DNA from: an uncultured Lachnospiraceae bacterium
GTDB lineage: Bacteria > Bacillota > Clostridia > Lachnospirales > Lachnospiraceae
Direction: 5' to 3'
Length of the DNA: 54,160 nt
Assembly (NCBI GenBank): GCA_910587715.1
Contig: CAJUMV010000028.1
Coordinates: 1 to 54,160, forward strand
A model generated the notes under the pieces. It searched no databases, was not told the origin of the DNA, and was given only the letters and a program-made list of their open reading frames with translations. Of this stretch, positions 7,125 to 15,364 are shown piece after piece; the first letter of the stretch is position 1; each line of letters begins with the position of its first letter. Made by a program: the position numbers and the translations under genes.

Positions 7125-8243
7125 TTAGATTGTCACCAGTTCATACTGATCTGTTCCCAGCCCAATCTTCACCGCATGGGCGATGCAGGACTTCCACTCC
7201 GTATCGGGATGGGTCATAAAGAAATGGTCGTGCCCTTCCTCGTTGCCGTGCTTATGCAGATTCTCACCCAGCACGCTCTCTTCCACCGGCGCCATCTTGT
7301 TGCAAAGGTCGGCGCACGCCTGGTCTAACGCCACCGGGTCGAAGGACGCCAGCATACCCACATTGGGGATAATCGGAATGTCATTTTCCGAGTGACAGTC
7401 GCAGTTGGGCGACACATCGCAAATCAACGACACATGGAAGCACGGTTTGTCCTTGCAGACCGCCCACGCGTACTCCGCCATCTTGTAATTCAGCATAGCA
7501 ATGGAATCCTCGAAACTGGCCGCGATAGCGTCCTTCGGACACACTGCCAGACACCTTCCACAGCCCACACATTTATCATGGTCGATATGCGCCTTACCGT
7601 TCTCGATAATGGGCGCGCCGTGGGCACAGATCCGATTGCAGGCGCCGCAGCCCACGCATACCGACTGGTCAACCTCCGGCTTGCCGTCACAGTGCTGCTC
7701 CATCTTGCCCGCTCTGGAACCGCAGCCCATGCCGATATTTTTAAGCGCCCCGCCAAAGCCCGCCATCTCATGCCCCTTAAAATGGGTCAGGGAAATGAAC
7801 ACATCCGCATCCATGATCGCGTGACCGATCTTCGCCTCCTTCACATACTCGCCGTCGATGGGCACCAGTGTCTCGTCCGTCCCCTTCAACCCGTCGCCGA
7901 TAATCACATGACACCCTGTCTGATAAGGGGAAAATCCGTTCACATACGCCGTCTCCAGATGGTCGAGCGCGTTTTTCCTGCTGCCCACATAAAGGGTGTT
8001 GCAGTCCGTCAGATAAGGCTTGCCGCCCAGCTCCTTCACATAGTCTGCTACCACTCTTGCATAGTTCGGACGCAGGAACGCCAGATTCCCGTATTCTCCG
8101 AAATGAATCTTAATCGCCGTGTACTTGTCCTGAAAATCAATGGTCTCGAAACCTGCCGTTTTCATCAGACGGTGAAGCTTCTGCAATAAATTCTCATGCT
8201 CCGTCGCCTTAAAGGATGTAAAATAAACTGTTGCCTGTTCCAT
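7125..8243 (-). CDS. DUF362 domain protein with 2x[4Fe-4S] ferredoxin module
   Basis: The N-terminal two thirds match DUF362 (YFTSFKATE, AIKIHFGEYGNLAFLRP, LTHFKGHEMAGFGGALKNIGMG). A bacterial ferredoxin insert follows, with CVGCGACNRIC and CVGCGRCLAVCPKDA, the ligand pattern of two 4Fe-4S clusters. The family is common in anaerobes and is thought to take part in electron transfer; no substrate is known. The start at 8243 has AAAAGGAGG upstream, while the longer frame to 8297 overlaps the preceding gene and has no site. It lies 28 bp downstream of the double-HD gene on the same strand and is probably co-transcribed. Confidence 0.9.
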   Translation of the reverse strand: MEQATVYFTSFKATEHENLLQKLHRLMKTAGFETIDFQDKYTAIKIHFGEYGNLAFLRPNYARVVADYVKELGGKPYLTDCNTLYVGSRKNALDHLETAYVNGFSPYQTGCHVIIGDGLKGTDETLVPIDGEYVKEAKIGHAIMDADVFISLTHFKGHEMAGFGGALKNIGMGCGSRAGKMEQHCDGKPEVDQSVCVGCGACNRICAHGAPIIENGKAHIDHDKCVGCGRCLAVCPKDAIAASFEDSIAMLNYKMAEYAWAVCKDKPCFHVSLICDVSPNCDCHSENDIPIIPNVGMLASFDPVALDQACADLCNKMAPVEESVLGENLHKHGNEEGHDHFFMTHPDTEWKSCIAHAVKIGLGTDQYELVTI

Positions 8244-8271
8244 GGGTGTAATGCCTCCTTTTCTTTTCAAT

Positions 8272-9543
8272 CTAATCAAATCGTTTAAAACGTTCAATCA
8301 TAATCGCGTACTGCTCTTTGATTTTCAGGTACAGCCCGATGGTGTTTTCTTTTTCTTTCTCAAACTCCGCGATAATGCTGTCGTAATTTTTCTCAAGGGT
8401 CGTCACGACATTGCGGTTAATCTTGCCTTTATCCGCATCGGAGTTCATAATGTCGAGAATTTTCTCCTTGCTGAAAGCCTCCTTATAACTGCGCTTGCCA
8501 TACAGCGCGCTCAAAATATCCGCCACCGCAATAATCTGCTGGGGCAGAGTCAGATCCGCCGCCGAAAGCCCCTTGTGATAACCCGTCCCGTCCAGCTTCT
8601 CATGGTGTCTCACCGCAATCTGCAATACGTCGTCGTCCACCACGCCCTCCAGAATCATTTCCGTAATCCGCACATGGGCTTTCATTACCTTCATTTCCTC
8701 GTCGCTCAGACGCCCCGTGGACTCCAGAATATGTAAGGGAATTGCGATTTTTCCCAAATCGTGAAGCAGCGCACCATAGTGAAGATCTCTGAGATCCTTG
8801 CCTGAGACGCGGGAAAGCCTGCCAAGCTGCTCCGCAAAATTCACCGTCGCCAGCGTATGGATAACCGTGTGCTCGCTTCGAAAATCGATGGTGTAGACCA
8901 GCATTTCCAGAAAGCCCTTCTTGTATTGCTCGGAAAAGGCACGCTTCGCTAAAAGCACATCCAGCTCTTCCTTGTATTTGCCGTTCATCAGATTTTCCGT
9001 AATCCCGTAACATTTCTCCGCCTTCTGGAACAAATCCATCGCCGCGCCGGAAAATTTGATATTACGGTACTTGGAAAAATAATCCGGCTCAAGATGTTCA
9101 TCTTTCAGATGCAGAACCGTATCCATCTTGTCCGCCAGATTTAGGAGTTCGGTCACATGCAGATAGCGGCTCTGTATCATGCCATAACGGTTATAATCCA
9201 GATGATGATAAAGCAGGACCTCCGCCCTGTCCCCTATGGGCGAAAGATATTTCAGAAAAAGAAAGCCGTAGATAGAGTGAGGCCAGAGATTCTTCGTCTC
9301 AAAATCCGTCACCTTCTTGACATTATCCTCCTTATAGAGACCAATGTCATGCAGAATGCCGAGCATGGTATAATCCACCAGCTCCTGCTCCGTGTAATTC
9401 TGCTCCGTATATGTATTTTCATACTCCATCATCTTATATAAGATATACCCTGTAATCTCCCCGTGATTCATGATCTTATTGTTGATGATACCAAGAGTTT
9501 TTCTGATGATTTGATAGACATCCTTGCTGCTGATAACGCTCAT
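8272..9543 (-). CDS. double HD / HD-GYP domain phosphohydrolase
   Basis: The C-terminal half contains HDLGKIAIP and RHHEKLDGTGYH, the HD and GYP-type motifs of metal-dependent phosphohydrolases, which cleave cyclic di-GMP when fully canonical. The N-terminal half holds a second HD-like domain with LHDIGLY and YHHLDYNR. The GYP loop reads GTGYH rather than GYP, so cyclic dinucleotide hydrolysis is plausible but not certain. The ATG at 9543 follows AAGGGG; a longer frame to 9582 overlaps the promoter. It forms an operon with the DUF362 gene. Confidence 0.85.
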   Translation of the reverse strand: MSVISSKDVYQIIRKTLGIINNKIMNHGEITGYILYKMMEYENTYTEQNYTEQELVDYTMLGILHDIGLYKEDNVKKVTDFETKNLWPHSIYGFLFLKYLSPIGDRAEVLLYHHLDYNRYGMIQSRYLHVTELLNLADKMDTVLHLKDEHLEPDYFSKYRNIKFSGAAMDLFQKAEKCYGITENLMNGKYKEELDVLLAKRAFSEQYKKGFLEMLVYTIDFRSEHTVIHTLATVNFAEQLGRLSRVSGKDLRDLHYGALLHDLGKIAIPLHILESTGRLSDEEMKVMKAHVRITEMILEGVVDDDVLQIAVRHHEKLDGTGYHKGLSAADLTLPQQIIAVADILSALYGKRSYKEAFSKEKILDIMNSDADKGKINRNVVTTLEKNYDSIIAEFEKEKENTIGLYLKIKEQYAIMIERFKRFD

Positions 9544-9572
9544 CTTTTTTACCCCTTCATTTGTATAAAGGT

Positions 9573-9601
9573 ATTCTAACATTAATTTATGATTTTGTCC
9601 T
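9573..9601 (-). promoter_or_regulatory. probable promoter of the HD/DUF362 operon
   Basis: On the minus strand AGGACA and TAGAAT (9573-9578) are separated by 17 bp, placing the start site shortly before the ribosome binding site at about 9553. Confidence 0.5.
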
Positions 9602-9664
9602 CACTTTTTTATTTTTCTGCCAACATCCTCTTTTACCGCAGTTATTTCCATACATAAATTCCCT

Positions 9665-9693
9665 TTGCCAAACATACGTTTGCGTAGTATACT
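9665..9693 (+). promoter_or_regulatory. LexA-controlled promoter of the Y-family polymerase gene
   Basis: TTGCCA (9665-9670) and TATACT (9688-9693) are 17 bp apart. CAAACATACGTTTG (9669-9682) sits between them and matches the Gram-positive LexA box CGAAC-N4-GTTYG at all but one defined position. A LexA dimer there would block polymerase, so the gene is probably induced by DNA damage. Confidence 0.8.
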
Positions 9694-9738
9694 GTAAGTA
9701 TTCCATAACACAAATCAAGTATCAGGAAAGGAGTCCGC

Positions 9739-11001
9739 ATGAACCGCACATACCTCTGCATTGATTTAAAATCCTTCTACGCTTCGGTGGAATGTGTGGA
9801 GCGGGGCTTAGACCCTATGACCACCAATCTGGTCGTTGCCGACCCAACGCGGACGGAAAAGACCATCTGCCTTGCCATCACTCCCGCCATGAAAGCGCTG
9901 GGCATCAAAAACCGCTGCCGCATTTTTGAGATTCCGAAGGGAGTGGAATATATCGTGGCGCCGCCCCGTATGCAGAGATATGTGGATATCTCCGCGGATA
10001 TCTACGCCATTTACCTGAAATATATTTCCAAAGAGGATATTCACGTCTACTCCATCGACGAAGCATTTATGGATGTGACGGACTATCTTGCGCTCTACCG
10101 GCTCTCCGCTAGACAGCTTGGATTTCAGATCATGCAGGATATTTATGCGCAGACTGGCATCCGCGCTTCCTGCGGCGTCGGCTCTAACCTGTATCTGGCA
10201 AAGGTTGCGCTTGATATCACCGCCAAGCACGCCGACGATTTTATCGGTGAGCTGACCGAGGAAAGCTATCAGAAAACCCTCTGGACACACAAGCCGCTCA
10301 CGGACTTCTGGCGCGTCGGCGCAGGCACGGCAAGACGACTGGACACCTTCGGCATTCGCACTATGGGCGATATCGCTGCTGCCGATGAGAATCTTTTATA
10401 TAAATTGTTCGGAATCGACGCGGAGCTTCTGATTGACCACGCATGGGGCAGAGAACCCGTCACCATTGCGGATATCAAAAACTACCGCCCCCGCACAAGC
10501 TGCCTTTCCAGCGGACAAGTACTGGGCTGCGATTATCCCTTTGACAAAGGGCTGCTCATTGTGAAAGAGATGATGGACCTCATGTGCCTTGAGCTGGTGG
10601 AAAAGAAGCTGGTCACCCGCTCCGTCACACTTCATGTCGGCTATTCCAACCGCTTTAACACCCCATCCGCCCACGGCACGACCGATTTGGGAACGGACAC
10701 CAGCTCAGACCTCCTTCTGATTCCCGCGGTGACGGCACTCTACGAGAGAATCGTCAATCCCGAACTGCCGATTCATCGCGTCAACCTCACATGCAATCAT
10801 GTGATGCCGGAGGAATACCACCAGTACCATTTCTTCGTGGATGCCAATGAGCTGGAAAAGAACCGCAAAGTGCAGGAAGCCGTTATCAGCATTAAGAATA
10901 AATTCGGCAAGGACGCCATCTTAAAAGGCATGAATCTGGAAGAAGGCGCCACCACCAGAGAACGGAATCACCAGATTGGAGGACATAAAAGTGGCGAGTA
11001 A
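9739..11001 (+). CDS. Y-family DNA polymerase (UvrX/UmuC-type)
   Basis: A translesion DNA polymerase of 420 residues. The palm metal ligands are seen in CIDLKSFYASVE (D9) and VYSIDEAF (D107, E108). SCGVGSNLYLAKVA and the helix-hairpin-helix FWRVGAGTARRLDTFGI follow, then the little-finger domain. The sequence is closer to the UvrX/YqjW branch than to DinB/Pol IV, fitting the YolD-like gene that overlaps its 3' end. It is preceded by AAAGGAG and a LexA box, so it is expected to act in SOS mutagenesis. Confidence 0.92.
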   Translation: MNRTYLCIDLKSFYASVECVERGLDPMTTNLVVADPTRTEKTICLAITPAMKALGIKNRCRIFEIPKGVEYIVAPPRMQRYVDISADIYAIYLKYISKEDIHVYSIDEAFMDVTDYLALYRLSARQLGFQIMQDIYAQTGIRASCGVGSNLYLAKVALDITAKHADDFIGELTEESYQKTLWTHKPLTDFWRVGAGTARRLDTFGIRTMGDIAAADENLLYKLFGIDAELLIDHAWGREPVTIADIKNYRPRTSCLSSGQVLGCDYPFDKGLLIVKEMMDLMCLELVEKKLVTRSVTLHVGYSNRFNTPSAHGTTDLGTDTSSDLLLIPAVTALYERIVNPELPIHRVNLTCNHVMPEEYHQYHFFVDANELEKNRKVQEAVISIKNKFGKDAILKGMNLEEGATTRERNHQIGGHKSGE

Positions 11002-11341
11002 ACCGAAAAACAAAATGTCCATAGAAGAGAGAGCCAAACAGTTTATGCCCTTTGCGGCGCTGCGCGGGCTGCCGGATGCGCTGGCGAAAAAGGAGAAAAT
11101 CCTTGTGCCGAAAATCGAACTCTCCCCGGAGATGGAAGAAGAACTGGACAGACAAATGCACCTGCTCGCCAAGGGGCAGATGGCAACCGTCGTCTATTTC
11201 CAGAACGGGGAATACATTAAAATAACCGGTCTGGTCGCCCGTATCGACGAGACCAGCCGGTTGTTGCAGATTGTAAATACCAAGATTTGTTTTGATGATA
11301 TTTTGCAGGTGGAGATAGAATGCCGTCGTTCCTCCCTATAA
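10991..11341 (+). CDS. YolD-like family protein
   Basis: The 116-residue product contains MSIEERAKQFMPFAALRGL and a C-terminal beta-rich part (GLVARIDETSRLLQIVNTKI), typical of YolD-like proteins, which are nearly always encoded next to UvrX-type polymerases and are viewed as their accessory or UmuD-like partner. The GTG at 10991 is chosen because GGAGG stands 8 nt before it; it overlaps the polymerase gene by 11 bp, pointing to translational coupling and shared LexA control. Confidence 0.85.
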   Translation: MASKPKNKMSIEERAKQFMPFAALRGLPDALAKKEKILVPKIELSPEMEEELDRQMHLLAKGQMATVVYFQNGEYIKITGLVARIDETSRLLQIVNTKICFDDILQVEIECRRSSL

Positions 11342-11377
11342 ATGTCAAAGTCTTGTTTCCATGAATAAAGAAGTTCA

Positions 11378-13519
11378 TCACCGCAGCAAATCCGCCCGAA
11401 TATAACACTCCTTCACAGCATCATCCGGCTTCTCCGCCAGCGACTCTTTATCCAGAAGATACCACATCCGACCACCGCCCTCCTTCTTCCCGAGAACGGT
11501 AACGGTTTCCCCCTCGCCCAACAGACCAACCACCGGAGAGTCCTCTCCCGCGCCCGCTCTAATTCTACACACCGGCATACTCACAACCATCTCCCGTGGA
11601 AAACCCTCATTCTCTTGTTCGTCCGCTTCTGCCGCACCTGCGCCTGTTGCCGCCTCGCTATCATCCGCCTCACTGTCCTCCTCGCCATCTCCATACATAT
11701 CTCCGAGTAACTCCTTCACTTCCGTCTCCGTCATATATGCCACGCCCATGACCTGCCCGTCTGCCGAGCGAACGATTCTGATATTGACCGTGCCTGCGGG
11801 ATTCATGTCCAGCGTAAAAACGGAGCGGTTTGGCATATGGATATCCAGGAAGATGTTGACAAGCTGTCCTTCATAATAGTAATTTTTTCCGTTCCGGGTA
11901 ACGCCCACAGCCTGGTACTGCGCAAGCTGTTCCTCCTCCAGCGCTTTGTCCAGTTCGTCCTTTTTCTCATCCTGATGCAGTCTGTCGTAGAGCATCGACT
12001 GGAAATCCCATTTATCATCCGCGAGCGCCCGTTCCAGCCATCCCTCCAGTTCCTTATCCGTCATCTGACGATCCGCCAGAACGGAGAAAAAAGCGATGTC
12101 ATTTTCTGTATAAAACTTCTCCGCAAAGGCTTGTATCAACGGGCTGTCTGCATCAAGCTGCCATATGCTGACAGAAAAAAACTGATGATTCCTGTCCGCA
12201 CAAATCCTGTTAAGCCACATTTCCTGCTCCTTCTCGTCCAGTTGCCCAAATGCGATATAGAACATGGGCAGGCTACGATTCTTATAATACGCTTCTATTT
12301 CTGCCGCAGACGCTTCCTTCTCATCTTCCAACGCTTTATCCGTTGCAGATAATGCCGGTGCTTTGCTGCTGTCCGATTCTGCTACCCCGGTTTTGTCAGC
12401 GTGCACAACCGAATCCGGCTCCGCCGCCACCGCCGGATACACCCCGATAAAAACTGCCCCCAGCGCGATGCATACCGTCAGCCCCGTCATGATGATTCCC
12501 GCCCTCTTCGTTTTCTTTCCACCGTTCATAATCGCACCCAGCCTTTCTTTCAACAATTCCTTATTTGCGCTCATGGTAACGGCTGCAAAAGGCTCCTTGT
12601 GTGTTCCTGCCGCCACCATAGCCTTTAACAATGTTTCCCCGTAATCCTTTGCATGGTCGTGTCCCGCTTTCTCAATCACCGCCTCGTCGCAGGCAAACTC
12701 GCAGGCACGGTCGATTTCCCGGCTCATCACATAGACAAGCGGATTAAACCAATGCAGGCACACCGCAAGCTGTACCAGCCATTTATACACGATATCCCGC
12801 CGCCTGTAATGGGTCAGTTCATGCATCGCAATCCAGCGAAATTCCTTTTCCGAAACAGACTCATCGGGCAGTATGATACAAGGCTGAAAATATCCGACTA
12901 ACATCGGCGATGCCACAAGCGGATTCGCGCAAAGCCCCACCGGTCTGCCAGTCCCCAGCTCCTGCGCCGTCATCGCAAGCTGATTCAAAAGCGCCATGTC
13001 ATCAACCGGAGCTGCTCCGGACTTCACGTATTTGATATAACTCTGGTACATGCTTATTTTTCGTATCAGCATACCACAAGCCACTGCCAGCCAGACTGCC
13101 CAGAGGTATTTCCCCGTGGGAGCCGCCTTTTCTCCGTTTTCCATGCCAGACTTTTCTGCGTTCTGCTCGGAAAATGGCAGGTTCTTCTGCACGGTACTCT
13201 GTTCGGAATACTGCCCTATTCTTTGCACCGTCTCCCTCTCGGATCTCTGTTTCGGACTCTGCCCGTTATCCAGCCCGACCTGCCGCTCCTCCTGCATCAT
13301 CTTTACGACTGCGCGATCCGCATCCTGATATACTTTCCCCAGCAGACTTACCTCCGGACCAAAAGGCAGCAGCAGCCGCAGCACAACAATCATCCAGATA
13401 TAATACTGCCACTGCCTGCCGAGTTTTCCCTTCCAGAATCGTCTGCCCAAAAGCAGTACGGATATGAGCGCCGCTCCGGACAGGGACATGGACATAATCG
13501 TCTTAAAGACCTGCATCAT
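11378..13519 (-). CDS. M56 family (BlaR1/MecR1-like) membrane metallopeptidase with C-terminal SH3 domain
   Basis: Membrane helices lie near residues 8-28, 38-55, 138-155 and 338-360. Between them is the zinc site HELTH (233-237) in AMHELTHYRRRD, plus CEFACDEAVI, as in BlaR1/MecR1 antirepressors that cleave their BlaI partner. The extracellular part (360-713) is not a penicillin-binding domain: it has a charged segment rich in DEKE and ends in an SH3-like domain (about 655-712, VCRIRAGAGEDSPVVGLLGEG). The signal is therefore probably not a beta-lactam acyl-enzyme. Its start overlaps the end of the BlaI-like gene by 4 bp. Confidence 0.88.
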   Translation of the reverse strand: MMQVFKTIMSMSLSGAALISVLLLGRRFWKGKLGRQWQYYIWMIVVLRLLLPFGPEVSLLGKVYQDADRAVVKMMQEERQVGLDNGQSPKQRSERETVQRIGQYSEQSTVQKNLPFSEQNAEKSGMENGEKAAPTGKYLWAVWLAVACGMLIRKISMYQSYIKYVKSGAAPVDDMALLNQLAMTAQELGTGRPVGLCANPLVASPMLVGYFQPCIILPDESVSEKEFRWIAMHELTHYRRRDIVYKWLVQLAVCLHWFNPLVYVMSREIDRACEFACDEAVIEKAGHDHAKDYGETLLKAMVAAGTHKEPFAAVTMSANKELLKERLGAIMNGGKKTKRAGIIMTGLTVCIALGAVFIGVYPAVAAEPDSVVHADKTGVAESDSSKAPALSATDKALEDEKEASAAEIEAYYKNRSLPMFYIAFGQLDEKEQEMWLNRICADRNHQFFSVSIWQLDADSPLIQAFAEKFYTENDIAFFSVLADRQMTDKELEGWLERALADDKWDFQSMLYDRLHQDEKKDELDKALEEEQLAQYQAVGVTRNGKNYYYEGQLVNIFLDIHMPNRSVFTLDMNPAGTVNIRIVRSADGQVMGVAYMTETEVKELLGDMYGDGEEDSEADDSEAATGAGAAEADEQENEGFPREMVVSMPVCRIRAGAGEDSPVVGLLGEGETVTVLGKKEGGGRMWYLLDKESLAEKPDDAVKECYIRADLLR

Positions 13520-13896
13520 CCTCTCCGCCCTCCTTCCAGAAGCGCCTTCAGTTCCTCGTACTCCTCCTGTGTGAGAAAATCCGCCGTAATCAGATTTGTG
13601 ACCAGCCCCTTGACACTCCCTTCGTAAACTTTATCAATAAAATGCTGGGTCAGTGCCGTCTGGTACGCCGTCTCTGTGATAAGCGGCACATATTCGTTAC
13701 GCCGCCCGACCTTCGTCGCGCGCAGATACCCTTTGCCGACAAGCCGGGATAACAGGACAATCAGCGTATTTTTCTGGCAGGGCTTCCCCTGCGCTGCCAG
13801 TTCCTCCATAAGATAGGAAAACAGAGTCGTCTCTTCCTCGTTTTCCCATATCATTTTCATAATCTCCAATTCCGCGTCGGATAATTTCTGCAGCAT
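13516..13896 (-). CDS. BlaI/MecI/CopY family transcriptional repressor
   Basis: The 126-residue protein has the winged helix of the family (LSDAELEIMKMIWE, then the recognition region KNTLIVLLSRLVGKGYL) and a C-terminal dimer domain (FIDKVYEGSVKGLVTNLI). GGAGAA precedes the ATG. Dyads in its own promoter suggest autorepression, relieved by cleavage by the M56 peptidase encoded immediately downstream. No beta-lactamase or penicillin-binding protein gene is adjacent, so the regulated target lies elsewhere or is the neighbouring membrane protein. Confidence 0.9.
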   Translation of the reverse strand: MLQKLSDAELEIMKMIWENEEETTLFSYLMEELAAQGKPCQKNTLIVLLSRLVGKGYLRATKVGRRNEYVPLITETAYQTALTQHFIDKVYEGSVKGLVTNLITADFLTQEEYEELKALLEGGRRG

Positions 13897-13916
13897 CTGT
13901 GTTTTCTCCTTTTATG

Positions 13917-13967
13917 TATAACAAATTATTATACATTTAATATAACGCATTGTTATACTATTGTCAA
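13917..13967 (-). promoter_or_regulatory. promoter and operators of the blaI-blaR1-like operon
   Basis: On the minus strand TTGACA (13962-13967), a 17-bp spacer and TATATT (13939-13944) form a consensus promoter. Two dyads overlap it: TATAAC/GTTATA (13941-13946 and 13952-13957) within the promoter, and GTATAA/TTATAC (13917-13922 and 13929-13934) just downstream. They are the likely binding sites of the BlaI-like repressor. Confidence 0.75.
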
Positions 13968-13982
13968 TAGACACTTTTAAAG

Positions 13983-14882
13983 TCAGAATATCTCTGGAAT
14001 ATATACCGCAAGCTGAATGCCGCATATGAAAGAACCCACATTGGCAAGAAGCGCATAAAGAGTCGTTTTCCACACCGGAACGGGCTTTTCACTGACCTTG
14101 CGAAGCAGAATGCCATACAGTACGGCTTCTATCAGAAAAACAATCGCTTCATCGCAGACATAGAAAATCATAAACGCCAGAAAACCTCTATTGTAATTGA
14201 CGATATTCAGCCTTACATTCAAAACAATCTGCGTCATAATATTGACCCACGCAATTAACGTAAGCTGGCGCCTTTGACGAAAACCGAACAAAAGCGCCAT
14301 CCCTATTTCGAGCGCAATCGTAATAACAGTGCGGATGACTAAAGATACCACTTCTCCCGTATAATCGTAGCTCTTTTTCACGGTGAGGACAGGCGTCTGT
14401 GTGCTGACAGCATCGAAGGCAACACCACTCATATCCACCGAAAAATAGCTGTCAAGGGCATACCGCTCACAGATACCGCTGACTGCAAAGGTGTCCGTTT
14501 CCGGATAATACAGAAGAATTTTAAAGGGATTGGGCGGATAATAGGTCCAGTTCAGCCGCTTGTTCTCACTGCACAGCCATGCTTCCTGTAAGAAATAATA
14601 GCCGTCCGTATCCTGATAATATGCGAAGGCTTCCCAGATATCCGGATCCAGATTTCCCATATCCCTATGCGCCATATCGCCGTCCCATGCCGACGCCGGT
14701 CCCGTGCCGGCAGATTCAGACAGAAGCGTACCGTAACAGGTTTCATCCCCCATGTTTTCAAAGGTAATAAAAACACATGGCTTTGGACCGATATCCGCTT
14801 TTGCGGTAATCGGGAAAAATAAAGCTGTGATAAAAACGCACAGGAAAAATACGCTAACCTGACAGCCGATTCGTTGTTTCAT
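13983..14882 (-). CDS. secreted/membrane protein of unknown function
   Basis: I do not recognise a named family. The start at 14882 has AAGGGGGA directly upstream. An N-terminal signal sequence (VFFLCVFITALFFPITAKA) is followed by an extracellular domain of about 150 residues containing ADIGPKPCVFITFENM, and then four membrane helices in the C-terminal half (about 185-295). This layout, an outer sensor-like domain followed by helices, recurs in Clostridia. It starts downstream of a gap and its 3' end faces the promoter of the BlaI-like operon. Confidence 0.65.
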   Translation of the reverse strand: MKQRIGCQVSVFFLCVFITALFFPITAKADIGPKPCVFITFENMGDETCYGTLLSESAGTGPASAWDGDMAHRDMGNLDPDIWEAFAYYQDTDGYYFLQEAWLCSENKRLNWTYYPPNPFKILLYYPETDTFAVSGICERYALDSYFSVDMSGVAFDAVSTQTPVLTVKKSYDYTGEVVSLVIRTVITIALEIGMALLFGFRQRRQLTLIAWVNIMTQIVLNVRLNIVNYNRGFLAFMIFYVCDEAIVFLIEAVLYGILLRKVSEKPVPVWKTTLYALLANVGSFICGIQLAVYIPEIF

Positions 14883-15064
14883 TTCGTCCCCCTTCTGAGC
14901 TTCTTTCTTTTGCTTCATTTTATCATACACGATCCTGTTTGTCCGATTTTTGCACAGGTATTTGTGTTAAAATTCAACAATTTACTTGACATTAGCACAT
15001 CAAATGCGATAAATTGTGTTAAAAGTCAGAAACTATTCAATTTGAAATATTTATGGGATAAAGT

Positions 15065-15295
15065 ATGCAAAACGAATACACGGTTCATATCATTTTGGGG
15101 AGTTATATCATATTATGCTTAATCATACATGGAATTTATCTATGGCTCATCAGGAAATGTGTACGTGTCTATGTGTGCCATAAGAAAACATGTAAATTTC
15201 GCAAATTTTGTCCAAAATATGAAGCGGGTTTGACACAAGAGGATAAAGAAGAGCTATACAGATTACTGGGTGAATATAAAATGAAAGATCAATAA
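15065..15295 (+). CDS. small membrane protein with Cys-rich tail
   Basis: A 76-residue product: one hydrophobic helix (HIILGSYIILCLIIHGIYLWLI) then a basic segment with four cysteines (VCHKKTCKFRKFCPKY) and a charged amphipathic C terminus. The ribosome binding site is poor. The family is unknown to me; the clean membrane-plus-soluble layout and terminator after it suggest a real gene. Confidence 0.55.
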   Translation: MQNEYTVHIILGSYIILCLIIHGIYLWLIRKCVRVYVCHKKTCKFRKFCPKYEAGLTQEDKEELYRLLGEYKMKDQ

Positions 15296-15301
15296 AGGAA
15301 A

Positions 15302-15338
15302 GGAAAGCGTTCCCCGGTTTCCCGACAAACGCTTTTCC
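15302..15338. terminator. hairpin between convergent genes, related to one at 35531
   Basis: GGAAAGCGTT (15302-15311) pairs with AACGCTTTTCC (15328-15338, one bulged T). It serves the minus-strand secreted-protein gene and perhaps the small membrane gene. The loop CCCCGGTTTCCCGACA closely resembles that of the terminator at 35531-35563. Confidence 0.65.
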
Positions 15339-15364
15339 TCTCTCGATTGCTTCATCTCACTTTA

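Noticed and set aside
7392..8189. Plus-strand ORF of 265 aa within the DUF362 gene
   Set aside because: Antisense of the ferredoxin-containing gene, which has the expected Cys motifs and ribosome binding site.
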